Shown one piece after another: positions 36,976 through 45,631 of a stretch of DNA of 64,000 nucleotides; within the stretch, counting starts at the first letter, position 1, and the number at the start of each line of letters is the position of its first letter. Position numbers and translations under genes: made by a program. The notes below the pieces were generated by a model. It was not told where the DNA came from and did not search any database. It worked only from the letters and a program-made list of their open reading frames with translations. This DNA comes from Streptomyces sp. NRRL B-3428 (GTDB taxonomy: Bacteria; Actinomycetota; Actinomycetes; Streptomycetales; Streptomycetaceae): contig JOGW01000001.1 of the NCBI GenBank assembly GCA_000721375.1, positions 372,001 to 436,000 of the forward strand, read 5' to 3'.

Positions 36976-37857
36976 ATGTCGGTCCATACGGGGGTGCCGG
37001 GGCGCACAGGCCGCCAGGCGCTGGCCGGCCGCTGCCGGGAGCTCACCGAGGCGCGCTGGTTCGCGCTCGCGGTGATGGCCCTGATCCTGGCCAACGCGCT
37101 GCTGCTCGGCCTGGAGACCTACTCGGGCCTCGCCGCCGAGTGGCGCCACGCGCTGCGTCTTGCCGAGCATCTGTGCCTGGCCGGGTTCAGCGTGGAGATC
37201 CTGCTGCGGCTCGCCGCCCACGCGGACCGGCCGCGGGACTTCTTCCGCGACCCCTGGAACCTCTTCGATCTGGCGGTCGTCGCCTGCGCGTTCCTGCCGG
37301 TCGTCAGTGAGAACACCACCCTGCTCCGGCTGCTGCGCCTGGCCCGTGTGCTGCGCACCGCGCGTTTCCTGCCGCAGCTGCGGGTGCTGCTCGTCGCGGT
37401 CGCCCGCAGCCTGCCCGGCACGCTCAGCTTTCTGCTCGTCGGGGCGCTCCTCCTCTACGTGTACGCGATGGTGGGCTGGGTCTTCTTCCACGAGTTCGAC
37501 CCCGCGCACTTCGGCTCGCTCGGCCGCGCCCTGCTCACCTTGCTGCTCCTGATGACGCTGGACGGACTCGGCGACGCGGTGCACGACGGACTCGCGTTCT
37601 CGCGGTGGACGCTTCTCTATTTCGGGGCGTACGTCCTGATGGCCTCGTTCGTTCTGGTCAATGTGCTGATCGGGGTCGTCATCAACTCCCTGGAAGAGGC
37701 CAAGGAGTTGGAGCAGGAGGCCGAGCGCGAGCAGGCGGGCCATGACGTACCGGTGCTGCGGCAGCGCATCGCGGCGGCCCGCGAGGCCCTGGACGACCTG
37801 GAGCGGAGCCTGCCGGCCGGGGTCCCGGTGCAGGCCGCAGACCGCGGCTCGGGGTGA
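36976..37857 (+). CDS. Single-domain voltage-gated cation channel, unusual filter
   Basis: This 293-residue protein has six membrane segments. S4 carries regularly spaced Arg (LLRLLRLARVLRTARFL), a pore loop lies between S5 and S6, and the C-terminal tail is likely coiled-coil (EEAKELEQEAEREQ). This is the layout of bacterial NaChBac/NavAb channels, which work as tetramers. The filter position reads TLDGLGD (residues 194-200) instead of TLESW, losing the conserved Trp and adding acids at positions 3 and 7, features linked with calcium permeation. ATG 36976 has AAGGAG upstream. Ion selectivity is not proven. Confidence 0.82.
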   Translation: MSVHTGVPGRTGRQALAGRCRELTEARWFALAVMALILANALLLGLETYSGLAAEWRHALRLAEHLCLAGFSVEILLRLAAHADRPRDFFRDPWNLFDLAVVACAFLPVVSENTTLLRLLRLARVLRTARFLPQLRVLLVAVARSLPGTLSFLLVGALLLYVYAMVGWVFFHEFDPAHFGSLGRALLTLLLLMTLDGLGDAVHDGLAFSRWTLLYFGAYVLMASFVLVNVLIGVVINSLEEAKELEQEAEREQAGHDVPVLRQRIAAAREALDDLERSLPAGVPVQAADRGSG

Positions 37858-37937
37858 GTCGCCACCCGTGTCATCGGGCGTGGTTCATCGTTTGATTCGG
37901 TTGTTACGGGATTCTGGCCTTTCGGTATCCCGGCGGC

Positions 37938-38516
37938 ATGGAGCGAGGACTGCGGATGGCTGTGCTGTGTCTGGTGGGTCTGGGTGCCTTCGTGGCGCTG
38001 ACCCCCGTGCAGGTCGCCGCGCAGGTCGGGGTCGATGCCGCGGGGGTGGCGCAGGGGACGGTGTCGCTGGTCGCCGAGGTCTGCCCGGCCGAGGCCGAGG
38101 CCCAACCCCCCGCCCAGCAGCGGCCCGTACGACCGCCGGCTCCGCCGAGGCCGGGAGGGCCGGCTCCCGAGCGGCCGGTCCCGGTTCGCCCGCAGGTCAC
38201 CCGTCCGTCGTCGCCGGATCCCCGGACGGTCCCCTCCCGCCCGGGGGCCGAAGCCCTTTCCAGGCTATCGACCCCCACTGACAACGCCCCACGAGTCTCG
38301 GAGTCGGCCCCTGCATCCGAGCGCCCGGCAGTCGTCGCACCCCCGGCGCACGCGGCGCCTTCCTTCCCCGTACGCCCCTATCGCTCGGCGCTGATCAAAC
38401 GCCCCGCACCCGGCGGCTTCTCCACCGTCACGCTGATGGTCGTGATGACTACGCCCGCCGTGCTCGCGGCCGCGGCCCTGCGGCCCAGCGGGCGCAGCCG
38501 CTCCTCCCGGGCCTGA
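37938..38516 (+). CDS. Pro-rich membrane or secreted hypothetical protein
   Basis: This 192-residue protein has an N-terminal hydrophobic segment (MAVLCLVGLGAFVAL), a long Pro/Ala/Arg-rich middle (about 50-145) and a second hydrophobic segment near the end (VTLMVVMTTPAVLAAAAL). It could span the membrane twice with a disordered extracellular loop. I recognise no family. It lies between the channel gene and a DUF4239 gene on the same strand, with short gaps, so it may be in their operon. Confidence 0.6.
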   Translation: MERGLRMAVLCLVGLGAFVALTPVQVAAQVGVDAAGVAQGTVSLVAEVCPAEAEAQPPAQQRPVRPPAPPRPGGPAPERPVPVRPQVTRPSSPDPRTVPSRPGAEALSRLSTPTDNAPRVSESAPASERPAVVAPPAHAAPSFPVRPYRSALIKRPAPGGFSTVTLMVVMTTPAVLAAAALRPSGRSRSSRA

Positions 38517-38561
38517 CCGGCCCCACTCCCCAAGTTCCTTACGCATCCCTGGAGTTGCTCC

Positions 38562-39320
38562 GTGCCCGAATGGCTCGTCCTCACCCTCGCCGTGGGTCTG
38601 GTGTGCGCGGTGGTCGTCGCCGTGCCGCTGCTGCGGCACCGTACGGCCTCGTCCGACGAGGACACCTCCGAGACGCCCGATGTCATCGAGTACATGGTGA
38701 TGATGGTCGGCGTGGTCTACGCGATCGTGCTGGGTCTCGCCATCGCCGGTGTCTGGGAGGCACGGGGTGCGGCCGAGGACTCCGCGCGGCGGGAGGCGCA
38801 GGCCCTGTACGAGGTGACGCAGCGTGTCGAGGTCTATCCGGCGGACGTACGCGACGACATCCGCGCGCAGGTCGCCGAGTACGCCTCCTACACGGTGCAC
38901 ACCGACTGGCCGCGGATGACCGAGGGCGTCGAGCCCTCCGCGCACGGGGCCGAACTGCTCGCCGCCGTAAGGGGAGACATCACCCGGCAGGCGCCCGCGA
39001 GCGACCTCCAGGCGCAGGCCTATCAGCCGCTGCTCGACCAGATCGCGATCGCCGACGACGCCCGGCATGTGCGGGTCGGCGCGGCGCAGTCGACGCTGCC
39101 GGGCGTGGTGTGGTTCGGCCTGGTGGCGGGCGGGGTGGTGATCGTCGGGCTGATCTTCACGCTGCAGATCCGCCGCTCCGTAAGGGAGTTGCTGCTCGCG
39201 GGGGTGTTCAGCGCGCTGATCGTCTTCCTGCTGTTCCTGGTGTGGAACTTCGACGCGCCCTTCGGCCGCGAGGGCACGGAGTCGGCGGAGCCCTTCATGG
39301 AGCTGATCGTGAACACCTAG
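38562..39320 (+). CDS. DUF4239 membrane protein
   Basis: This 252-residue protein has four hydrophobic segments, two near the N-terminus (LVLTLAVGLVCAVVVAV; VMMVGVVYAIVLGLAIAGV) and two near the C-terminus, enclosing a soluble region. This is the DUF4239 (bestrophin-like) pattern; such proteins may be channels but are uncharacterised. GTG 38562 has GGAG upstream. It lies 45 bp after the Pro-rich protein gene. Confidence 0.75.
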   Translation: MPEWLVLTLAVGLVCAVVVAVPLLRHRTASSDEDTSETPDVIEYMVMMVGVVYAIVLGLAIAGVWEARGAAEDSARREAQALYEVTQRVEVYPADVRDDIRAQVAEYASYTVHTDWPRMTEGVEPSAHGAELLAAVRGDITRQAPASDLQAQAYQPLLDQIAIADDARHVRVGAAQSTLPGVVWFGLVAGGVVIVGLIFTLQIRRSVRELLLAGVFSALIVFLLFLVWNFDAPFGREGTESAEPFMELIVNT

Positions 39321-39330
39321 GGCGCCCCGG

Positions 39331-40707
39331 TCAGGCGAGCGGGAGCAGGCGAGGGCCTGCGGGGATCTTGGAGTTCGCCTGGATGGTGCTGCCCTTGCGC
39401 CACTTCTTCCACGACAGGTTCCAGTCGCCGTAGCCGTTGTCGAAGGGCGCCATGTCCTCGCCGAGGCTGTTGACCACCTGGACGATGTCGCCGGGGCGCA
39501 CCAGGTCGAAGAACCACTCGGCGTTGGACATGCTCATCCCGGTGCAGCCGTGACTGACGTTCTCGACGCCGTGCGAGCCGACCGACCAGGGAGCGGCGTG
39601 CACGTACTCGCCGCTCCACGTGACCCGCGTCGCGAACTGCACCTTCAGATCGAAGTAGTCGCTGCTGCCACGGGCGATGCCGATGCCCTCACCGCGCATC
39701 CGGACCATCCGCTCCTTGGCGAGGACGGTCTTGATGCCGTTGCGGGTGCGGTAGCCGGCCTTACCGGTGGTGACCGGGATGGTGCGGACCTCCTCGCCGT
39801 TGCGCAGCACGGTCATCGTGTGTTCGGAGGCGTCGGTGATCGCCTCGATCCGGTCGCCGATCTTGATCGTCAGCGGCTTGGATCCGGCGCCGTAGATCCC
39901 GTCGCCGATCTGCACTCCGGCGAGCGCGCTGCGCACCGTGATCTCCGCGTGCGCGGGCCAGAAGCTGCGCGGACGGTAGTGCAGCGTCTCGTCGTCCACC
40001 CAGTGCCAGGCGCCCTCGACCCGCGGCGAGGAACTCACCCGCAGCGACTGTTCGATACGGCTGCGGGCGGTGGACTGCTTGGCGGGTACGGGACGGCTGA
40101 GGTGCGCGGTGACGGGCTGGCCCACGCCGTACGTGCCGGCCTCGGGCCCGAACTCGGCGGTGAGACGGCGGCCTTGAGGGGGCGCGGTGCGGAAGCTGAG
40201 GGTGGACAGGACCGGTGTGCCGGACGGGGTCTCGGCGCGTACGGTCGCGCGATAGCGGAAGCCGGCCGGTACCGCCCAGGTGGAACGCCACGTACGGCCG
40301 TCGTCGCTGAGGGTGCCGCCGAGCGAGGTGCCACGGCCGTTCGTGACCGACACATCGGTGATCTGCCCGTTGGCCCGCATGTCCAGGGCGAGCCGGCCGG
40401 AGAGGGCCACCGGCTTCCTGACCGCCTTGCGGCCCGCCGTCATCGGAACGGTCCAGGTGGCGGAGGCGGGGTGGCTCACCAGGCAGAAGCGGCCGCCGCC
40501 GGGCGCACGGCACAACTGCTTCCTGTCGTCGGCGAGTTGACTGCCACGCGCGGCCGAAGCGATGAGCAGGGCGTCCACCGGACGCTGCGGGGCGAAGGCC
40601 GGGCTCCGCGGTGCGGCGCCCGTGCCGGGGGAGTGTGCGGCGGCGGCCATGAGGAGGGCGGCGGTGGCGACGGAGGCGGTGCCCCAGGTCCGGATGCGTG
40701 CGCTCAC
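39331..40707 (-). CDS. L,D-transpeptidase (YkuD), exported
   Basis: This 458-residue protein has an N-terminal signal (WGTASVATAALLMAAAA), two Ig-like domains (about 110-310) and a YkuD catalytic domain with the active-site segment HGVENVSHGCTGMSMSN (His and Cys). Such enzymes make 3-3 cross-links in peptidoglycan, which are abundant in Streptomyces and resist most beta-lactams. The domain order matches the actinobacterial LdtMt2 group. GTG 40707 has AGGAG upstream. No clear lipobox is present, so anchoring is uncertain. Confidence 0.9.
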   Translation of the reverse strand: MSARIRTWGTASVATAALLMAAAAHSPGTGAAPRSPAFAPQRPVDALLIASAARGSQLADDRKQLCRAPGGGRFCLVSHPASATWTVPMTAGRKAVRKPVALSGRLALDMRANGQITDVSVTNGRGTSLGGTLSDDGRTWRSTWAVPAGFRYRATVRAETPSGTPVLSTLSFRTAPPQGRRLTAEFGPEAGTYGVGQPVTAHLSRPVPAKQSTARSRIEQSLRVSSSPRVEGAWHWVDDETLHYRPRSFWPAHAEITVRSALAGVQIGDGIYGAGSKPLTIKIGDRIEAITDASEHTMTVLRNGEEVRTIPVTTGKAGYRTRNGIKTVLAKERMVRMRGEGIGIARGSSDYFDLKVQFATRVTWSGEYVHAAPWSVGSHGVENVSHGCTGMSMSNAEWFFDLVRPGDIVQVVNSLGEDMAPFDNGYGDWNLSWKKWRKGSTIQANSKIPAGPRLLPLA

Positions 40708-40911
40708 GTGACGACTCCTCCATAGGACGGGGCGCACGAACGGCACCCGGCTGTGAAAGATCATCATTAATGACCGGCGGATGGCGGCGGCCCGAACGGG
40801 CGCGCGGCGCGAAGGGATCAGCCCGAACGCAGTAACCGGGGGCGGGGGTTGTGCGGCAGAGGAGGGTTCACAGGGGTACGACAGCCCGGGGCGGAGCGGT
40901 TCGCCGCGTGG

Positions 40912-40975
40912 GCTCAGCCGATCCCGCCCCCCCAGGCTCAGCCGATCCCGCCACCCAAGCTCAGCCGATCCCGCC
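40912..40975. repeat. Tandem repeat at the response-regulator 3' end
   Basis: GCTCAGCCGATCCCGCC occurs at 40912, 40936 and 40959 (24 and 23 bp apart). The stop codon of the response-regulator gene lies in the third copy, so the other two are just downstream. Confidence 0.8.
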
Positions 40976-41656
40976 CCCCGGGACCACCAGGCCCGACTCG
41001 TACGCGGCGACCACGGCCTGCGTACGGTCGCGCAGGCCCAGCTTCGTGAGCACCCGGCTGACATGGGTCTTCACGGTCTCCTCGCTGACATGCAGCCGGG
41101 CCGCGAGCTCCGGGTTCGACAGGCCCTCCGCGAGGAGGCGGAGCACCTGGGTCTCGCGCGGGGTGAGCGCCGCGAGATCGCTCCCCAAGCTCTTCGAGCA
41201 GGGGATACCCCAAGCCGGGCGGGACGGCGGGCGCAGCCGGGCGAACTCCGCGATCAGACGGCGCGTCACCGTCGGTGCGAGCAGGGCCTCGCCGGCCGCC
41301 ACCACGCGTACCGCGTCGAAGAGCCGCTCCGCGGTGACGTCCTTGAGCAGGAACCCGCCGGCGCCGGCGGCCAGTGCGTCGTAGACGTGCTCGTCGAGGT
41401 CGAAGGTGGTCAGGATAAGGACGCGGATGCCCGTGCCCGCGAGCCGCGCCGTCGCCTCGATGCCGTCCATGACGGGCATCCGGACGTCCATCAGGATCAG
41501 GTCGGGGGCGAGGTCGTGGCAGAGCCGGACCGCCTCGGCGCCGTCCTTCGCCGTGCCCACCACCTCGAAGTCGCTCTGGGTGGCGAGGAGTCCGGCGTAG
41601 CCGACGCGGACGAGTTCGTGGTCGTCGGCGATGAGGAGGCGGAGCGGCTCGGTCAT
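40961..41656 (-). CDS. NarL/LuxR-type response regulator
   Basis: This 231-residue regulator has a receiver domain (LLIADDHELVRVGY; phospho-acceptor Asp in APDLILMDVRMPVMDG; Lys in GFLLKDVTAE) and a LuxR DNA-binding domain (LTPRETQVLRLLAEGLSNPELAARL). Residues about 148-159 in the linker are encoded by a dispersed palindromic element, making the linker longer than usual. It overlaps the kinase gene by ATGA and is thus coupled to it. The ABC exporter encoded divergently is a likely target. Confidence 0.92.
   Translation of the reverse strand: MTEPLRLLIADDHELVRVGYAGLLATQSDFEVVGTAKDGAEAVRLCHDLAPDLILMDVRMPVMDGIEATARLAGTGIRVLILTTFDLDEHVYDALAAGAGGFLLKDVTAERLFDAVRVVAAGEALLAPTVTRRLIAEFARLRPPSRPAWGIPCSKSLGSDLAALTPRETQVLRLLAEGLSNPELAARLHVSEETVKTHVSRVLTKLGLRDRTQAVVAAYESGLVVPGGGIG
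41182..41214. repeat. Dispersed palindromic element, copy C (inside response regulator)
   Basis: This shorter copy keeps CCCCAAGCTC and TCGAGCAGGGGA plus CCCC but lacks the central arm of copy B. It is translated in frame in the linker between receiver and DNA-binding domains, in opposite orientation to the gene. Confidence 0.7.
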
Positions 41657-42945
41657 GGGGCGTCCTTCTCGTCTGCGAGGGCCTCCTGCGATGAGGGGAC
41701 CGGTCGGGGTGCGTCGGTGCTCTCGGGCGCGGGCAGGGTCGCCTCGATCTGGAACCCGCCGCCGAGCGCGGCACCCGAGGTCAGCTCGCCGCCGACCATC
41801 GCGGCGCGTTCGCGCATCCCGGTCAGACCATGGCTGCCGTGCACGGCCGAGGTCTTCGGGCCCGGGCCGTTGTCGCGGACGCGCAGGCGCAGGGAGTGCG
41901 GGCGGTAGTGGAGGGTCACGTCGACTGCGGCGCCGCGCGCATGGCGGCGGGCGTTGGTGAGCGCCTCCTGCACGATGCGGTACGCGGTGAGTTCCACGCC
42001 CTGGTCGAGCGGGCGGATCCGGCCGCTGACGATCAGACGGGTGGCGCCGCCGCCCGCCTCGCGGGCCTCGTCCACCAGATCGGCCAGCTGCTGCAGTCCC
42101 GGCTGGGGGCGGCGCTGCGGCGCGGCCGGGGTGCCGGCGTCCTCGCGCAGCACGCCGAGCAGCCGGCGCATCTCGGTCAGGGCGGTACGGGCGGTGTCGC
42201 CGATGGCGAGCAGCCGCTCGGCGCCCGCGGGCGGCATCCCCTCCGTGGTGAGCCGTGCCGTCTCGGCCTGTACGGCGATCATCGAGATGTGGTGGGCGAC
42301 CACGTCGTGCAACTCCCGGGCGATACGCGCCCGTTCACCGCGCGCGGCATGCTCCTGGAGGGTCTCGGCGATGGCCCGCTCCGTGGCGCTGTGGGAGCGC
42401 GCCTCGGCGAGTGCGCGGCGGGTGAGTCCGGCGGCGGCAGCGGCAAGGGCGGTCAGGCACACGAGCACGGTGACCAGACGGTCGCCGGGACCGACCACCG
42501 CGTAACCGAGGAAGGGCAGGGGGAGGAGCGAGGCCGGCAGCCGTGGGCCGCCAAGCCCCTGCGCGTAGAGGCAGACGAGCAGCGCGGGCAGTCCGGCGAG
42601 AACGAACAGGTGGTACGGGGCGAGGGCGACCAGTGCCGAGGCCGAGGAGACCACGGCGGCCCAGAACGCGTGGGTGCGCACGGCGGCCAGCGGCAGGGTC
42701 GTACCGAGCGCGAGGAACAGGGCGGCCACGAGCCGGCCGTCGGTGTAGTAGTCGCGCAGGGTGAGTTCGGCGAGGGAGGCGAGGGCGAGCGCCACGGCGG
42801 CGTACACCGGTGTGGCAGGTGAGGCGAGCCGGCCCGTCCGCAGCCGCCTCAGCCGACCGCCGCCGAACCGTACGGACCCCTTGCCGCCGAACCGTACGGA
42901 CCCTTCGCCACCGAACCGTACGGACCCTCCGTTCCCCAGCCGCAC
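41653..42945 (-). CDS. NarL-type sensor histidine kinase
   Basis: This 430-residue membrane kinase has several hydrophobic segments (about 45-165), a HisKA_3 box (ERARIARELHDVVAHHISM, acceptor His) and a HATPase domain (VQEALTNARRHARG; HGLTGMRERAAMVGGEL). The cognate regulator overlaps its end. GTG 42945 was chosen because GGAGG lies upstream; an earlier start at 43062 would add a basic stretch with no ribosome-binding site. The first 30 residues contain three GSVRFGG repeats from a 24-bp tandem repeat. The short or absent extracellular sensor fits kinases that sense through their partner ABC transporter. Confidence 0.88.
   Translation of the reverse strand: MRLGNGGSVRFGGEGSVRFGGKGSVRFGGGRLRRLRTGRLASPATPVYAAVALALASLAELTLRDYYTDGRLVAALFLALGTTLPLAAVRTHAFWAAVVSSASALVALAPYHLFVLAGLPALLVCLYAQGLGGPRLPASLLPLPFLGYAVVGPGDRLVTVLVCLTALAAAAAGLTRRALAEARSHSATERAIAETLQEHAARGERARIARELHDVVAHHISMIAVQAETARLTTEGMPPAGAERLLAIGDTARTALTEMRRLLGVLREDAGTPAAPQRRPQPGLQQLADLVDEAREAGGGATRLIVSGRIRPLDQGVELTAYRIVQEALTNARRHARGAAVDVTLHYRPHSLRLRVRDNGPGPKTSAVHGSHGLTGMRERAAMVGGELTSGAALGGGFQIEATLPAPESTDAPRPVPSSQEALADEKDAP
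42863..42927. repeat. 24-bp tandem repeat in kinase 5' end
   Basis: CCGAACCGTACGGACCC occurs at 42863, 42887 and 42911, exactly 24 bp apart. Each contains the palindrome CCGTACGG. In the kinase frame it codes three GSVRFGG-type octapeptides. Confidence 0.88.
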
Positions 42946-43157
42946 AAGACCTCCGTTCCGGGGCGCGCAGCGCCCGCCGGTGCCGCGCACCGGGGCGGCC
43001 CATCGATGTCCGACCGGCCCGGGTATGACGCACCGGGACCATGGCGGCCTGGCCATTGTCACCGAACCGAGCGCCTGACGGGTCCCTCACGTGAGGGATA
43101 AGAAGACGGCTCCGGGGCGTGACGACCCGAGGTGGCAGGCTCCCTAATCTCCTCGTC

Positions 43158-44108
43158 ATGGACACAATCGAAGGCACGGTCCAGGTCAAGGGACTCCACA
43201 AACGGTTCGGGTCCGTCACCGCACTCGACGGCCTCTCGTTCACTCTCACCCCCGGTCAGGTCACCGGCTTCGTCGGGCCCAACGGGGCCGGTAAGTCGAC
43301 CACGCTGCGGATCGTGCTCGGCCTCGACAGCGCCGACGGCGGCGAGGCGCTGATCAGCGGCCGTCCGTACCGCGCGCTGCACACCCCGCTGCACGAGGTC
43401 GGTGCGCTGCTCGACGCCGCCGCGCTGCACCCCAGCCGCAGCGGACGCGACCACCTCCTGTGGCTGGCGCACTCGCACCGCATCCCCGTACGGCGCGTGG
43501 ACGAGGTCATCGAGCAGGTCGGTCTCACCTCCGCCGCCCGACGCCGGACCGGCGGCTACTCGCTCGGGATGCGCCAGCGTCTGGGGATCGCCGCCGCGCT
43601 GCTCGGCGATCCGCCCGTCCTGCTGCTCGACGAGCCCGTCAACGGACTCGACCCCGAGGGCATTCGCTGGATCCGCGGCTTCCTGCGCTCGCTGGCCCGC
43701 GAGGGCCGCACCGTCCTTGTCTCCAGCCACCTGATGAGCGAACTCGAGGACAGCGCCGACCACTTGGTGGTGATCGGCCGCGGCCGGGTCATCGCCGACA
43801 CCAGCGTCCGTGAGCTGCTCGCGGCCGCGTCCGGCGACCGGGTGGCCCTGCGCACCAGCGCCCGTACGGACGCGATGACGGTGCTCGCCGCCGCGGGCGC
43901 CACCGTCGCGGCCACCGGCCGGGACACGCTCACCGTGTCCGGGCCGAGCGCCGAGAAGGTGGTGCAGCTGCTCTCCGCGGCGGGTGTGCCCTTCTCGGAG
44001 GTCTCCGGGCACCGGGCCACACTCGAAGAGGCCTATATGGAACTGACCGGCGACTCCTTGGAGTTCGCGGCACCGCCCATGACCACTGAGGAAGGTGCGG
44101 CGTTGTGA
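43158..44108 (+). CDS. ABC exporter ATPase (ABC-2 type)
   Basis: This 316-residue ATPase has Walker A (GPNGAGKSTTLR), signature (YSLGMRQRLGIAAAL), Walker B (VLLLDEPVNGLDPEG) and a His switch (SSHLMSELEDSAD), as in drug/peptide exporters with separate membrane subunits. ATG 43158 has no ribosome-binding site; TAATCT at 43145-43150 would place the transcript start at the ATG, so a leaderless message is likely. Its stop overlaps the permease start (GTGA). It is divergent from the two-component system, which probably controls it. Confidence 0.9.
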   Translation: MDTIEGTVQVKGLHKRFGSVTALDGLSFTLTPGQVTGFVGPNGAGKSTTLRIVLGLDSADGGEALISGRPYRALHTPLHEVGALLDAAALHPSRSGRDHLLWLAHSHRIPVRRVDEVIEQVGLTSAARRRTGGYSLGMRQRLGIAAALLGDPPVLLLDEPVNGLDPEGIRWIRGFLRSLAREGRTVLVSSHLMSELEDSADHLVVIGRGRVIADTSVRELLAAASGDRVALRTSARTDAMTVLAAAGATVAATGRDTLTVSGPSAEKVVQLLSAAGVPFSEVSGHRATLEEAYMELTGDSLEFAAPPMTTEEGAAL

Positions 44109-45631
44109 CCGACACACAGACCCCGCCCGTCACGCCCTACCGCTCCACCGCCGTACCGCCGGGCCGTGACGGCTTCCCGCAGATCCTGCGCGCGGAGTGG
44201 ACCAAGCTGCGCACCGTACGACGGTGGAACCTCACCCTGCTCGGCGCGATCCTCCTCACCGTGTTCATCTCGGTGTTCGCCGCGTCCAGTTCGAGCGTGC
44301 AGATCGGCAGCGGCAGCGGCGAACCCGAGCGGGTCGAGCCCACCGGGCCGGGAGGCGTACGGATCGTCGACGGGTTCCGGTACGTCCACCAGAATCTGCC
44401 CGGCGACGGCAGCATCACCGTCAGGGTCGCCGACTTCCGTGTCTCACAAGGCGGCACACCCGAGTGGGGCAAGGCCGGTGTGCTGGTCAAGAAGAAGGCC
44501 GAGCCGGGCGCCTCGTACGCGGCGCTGATGCTCACCCACGGGCACGGTGTGCGGCTGCAGAACGACTTCGTGCACGACAAGGCCGGCAGCAAGGCCTCGG
44601 CCGGGGACCCGCGCTGGCTGCGGCTGACCCGCGACGGCACCACACTCACCGGGTACGAGTCGGCGGACGGCAAGGACTGGAGCAAGGTCGGTTCGGTGAA
44701 GGTGCCGGGGCTGACCGGGGGCGTCCAGGTTGGCATGTTCGTGACCTCGCCGATGGTGACCAAGATGGACCGGCAGTTCGGCTCGGTCTCGGTGGGCTCC
44801 GAACCCTCGCGGTCCACGGCCGTCTTCGACCAGGTCAGCGCCGATGGTGCGAACGGCACCTGGCGGCACGACAACGTCGGTCAGCAGCCGATGTCCCCGG
44901 GCGAGTCCGGCGAGGACGGCGGCAGGTTCACGCTCACCTCGTCCGGAGACATCGCGCCCGCCCAGTACGACACCGACCTCGGCGCGATGAGCCTCAGCGG
45001 TACGCAGCTCGGTCTGGTGCTGATCGCCGCGCTCAGCGTCCTGTTCATCACCGCCGAATACCGGCGCGGCATGATCCGTACCACCTTCGCCGCCAGCCCA
45101 CGACGCGGCCGGGTGCTGCTCGCCAAGGCTCTCGTGGTGGGCGGGACGACGTTCGTGGCAGGACTGATCGCCTCGGTGGCCTCGTTCCTGATCGCCCAGC
45201 CGATCCTGCGCTCCAACGGCCACAAACCGCCCCAGTTCCAGGACCTCTCGCTGACGGACGGTCCGGTCCTTCGCGCCGTGATCGGTTCCGCGGTGGTGCT
45301 CGCCCTGATCGCGGTCTTCGCGCTCGGGCTCGGCGCGCTCCTTCGGCGTACGGCGGGTGCGGTCGCCACGGTCGTGGTGCTCTTCGTCGCCCCGCTCATC
45401 CTGATCAGCTCGCTGCCGCTCGGCTTCGCCCGCTTCCTGCAACAGGCCACGCCGCTGGCCGGGTTCGCGATCCAGGAGACCGTGACCCGCTACGACCAGG
45501 TGGCGGCCATGTGTCTGCCCGAGGAGGGCTGCTATCCGCAGGGTCCGTGGCTCGGACTCGGCACGCTGGCCCTGTACGCATTGGCCGTCCTCGCCCTCGC
45601 GGTGTGGCGCGTGAGGCGGCGGGATGTCTGA
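44105..45631 (+). CDS. ABC-2 permease with inserted extracellular jelly-roll domain
   Basis: This 508-residue protein begins like an ABC-2 permease (ILRAEWTKLRTVRRWNLTLLG, first membrane segment). It then has about 200 extracellular residues (about 60-290) with strands typical of laminin-G/concanavalin-like modules (AGVLVKKKAEPGASYAALML; TGYESADGKDWSKVGSV). Further membrane segments follow (LVLIAALSVLFITAEYRRGM onwards). The inserted domain may bind the exported or sensed compound, or a cell-wall sugar. It is coupled at both ends: GTGA with the ATPase and an 8-base overlap with the next permease. Confidence 0.85.
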   Translation: MTDTQTPPVTPYRSTAVPPGRDGFPQILRAEWTKLRTVRRWNLTLLGAILLTVFISVFAASSSSVQIGSGSGEPERVEPTGPGGVRIVDGFRYVHQNLPGDGSITVRVADFRVSQGGTPEWGKAGVLVKKKAEPGASYAALMLTHGHGVRLQNDFVHDKAGSKASAGDPRWLRLTRDGTTLTGYESADGKDWSKVGSVKVPGLTGGVQVGMFVTSPMVTKMDRQFGSVSVGSEPSRSTAVFDQVSADGANGTWRHDNVGQQPMSPGESGEDGGRFTLTSSGDIAPAQYDTDLGAMSLSGTQLGLVLIAALSVLFITAEYRRGMIRTTFAASPRRGRVLLAKALVVGGTTFVAGLIASVASFLIAQPILRSNGHKPPQFQDLSLTDGPVLRAVIGSAVVLALIAVFALGLGALLRRTAGAVATVVVLFVAPLILISSLPLGFARFLQQATPLAGFAIQETVTRYDQVAAMCLPEEGCYPQGPWLGLGTLALYALAVLALAVWRVRRRDV

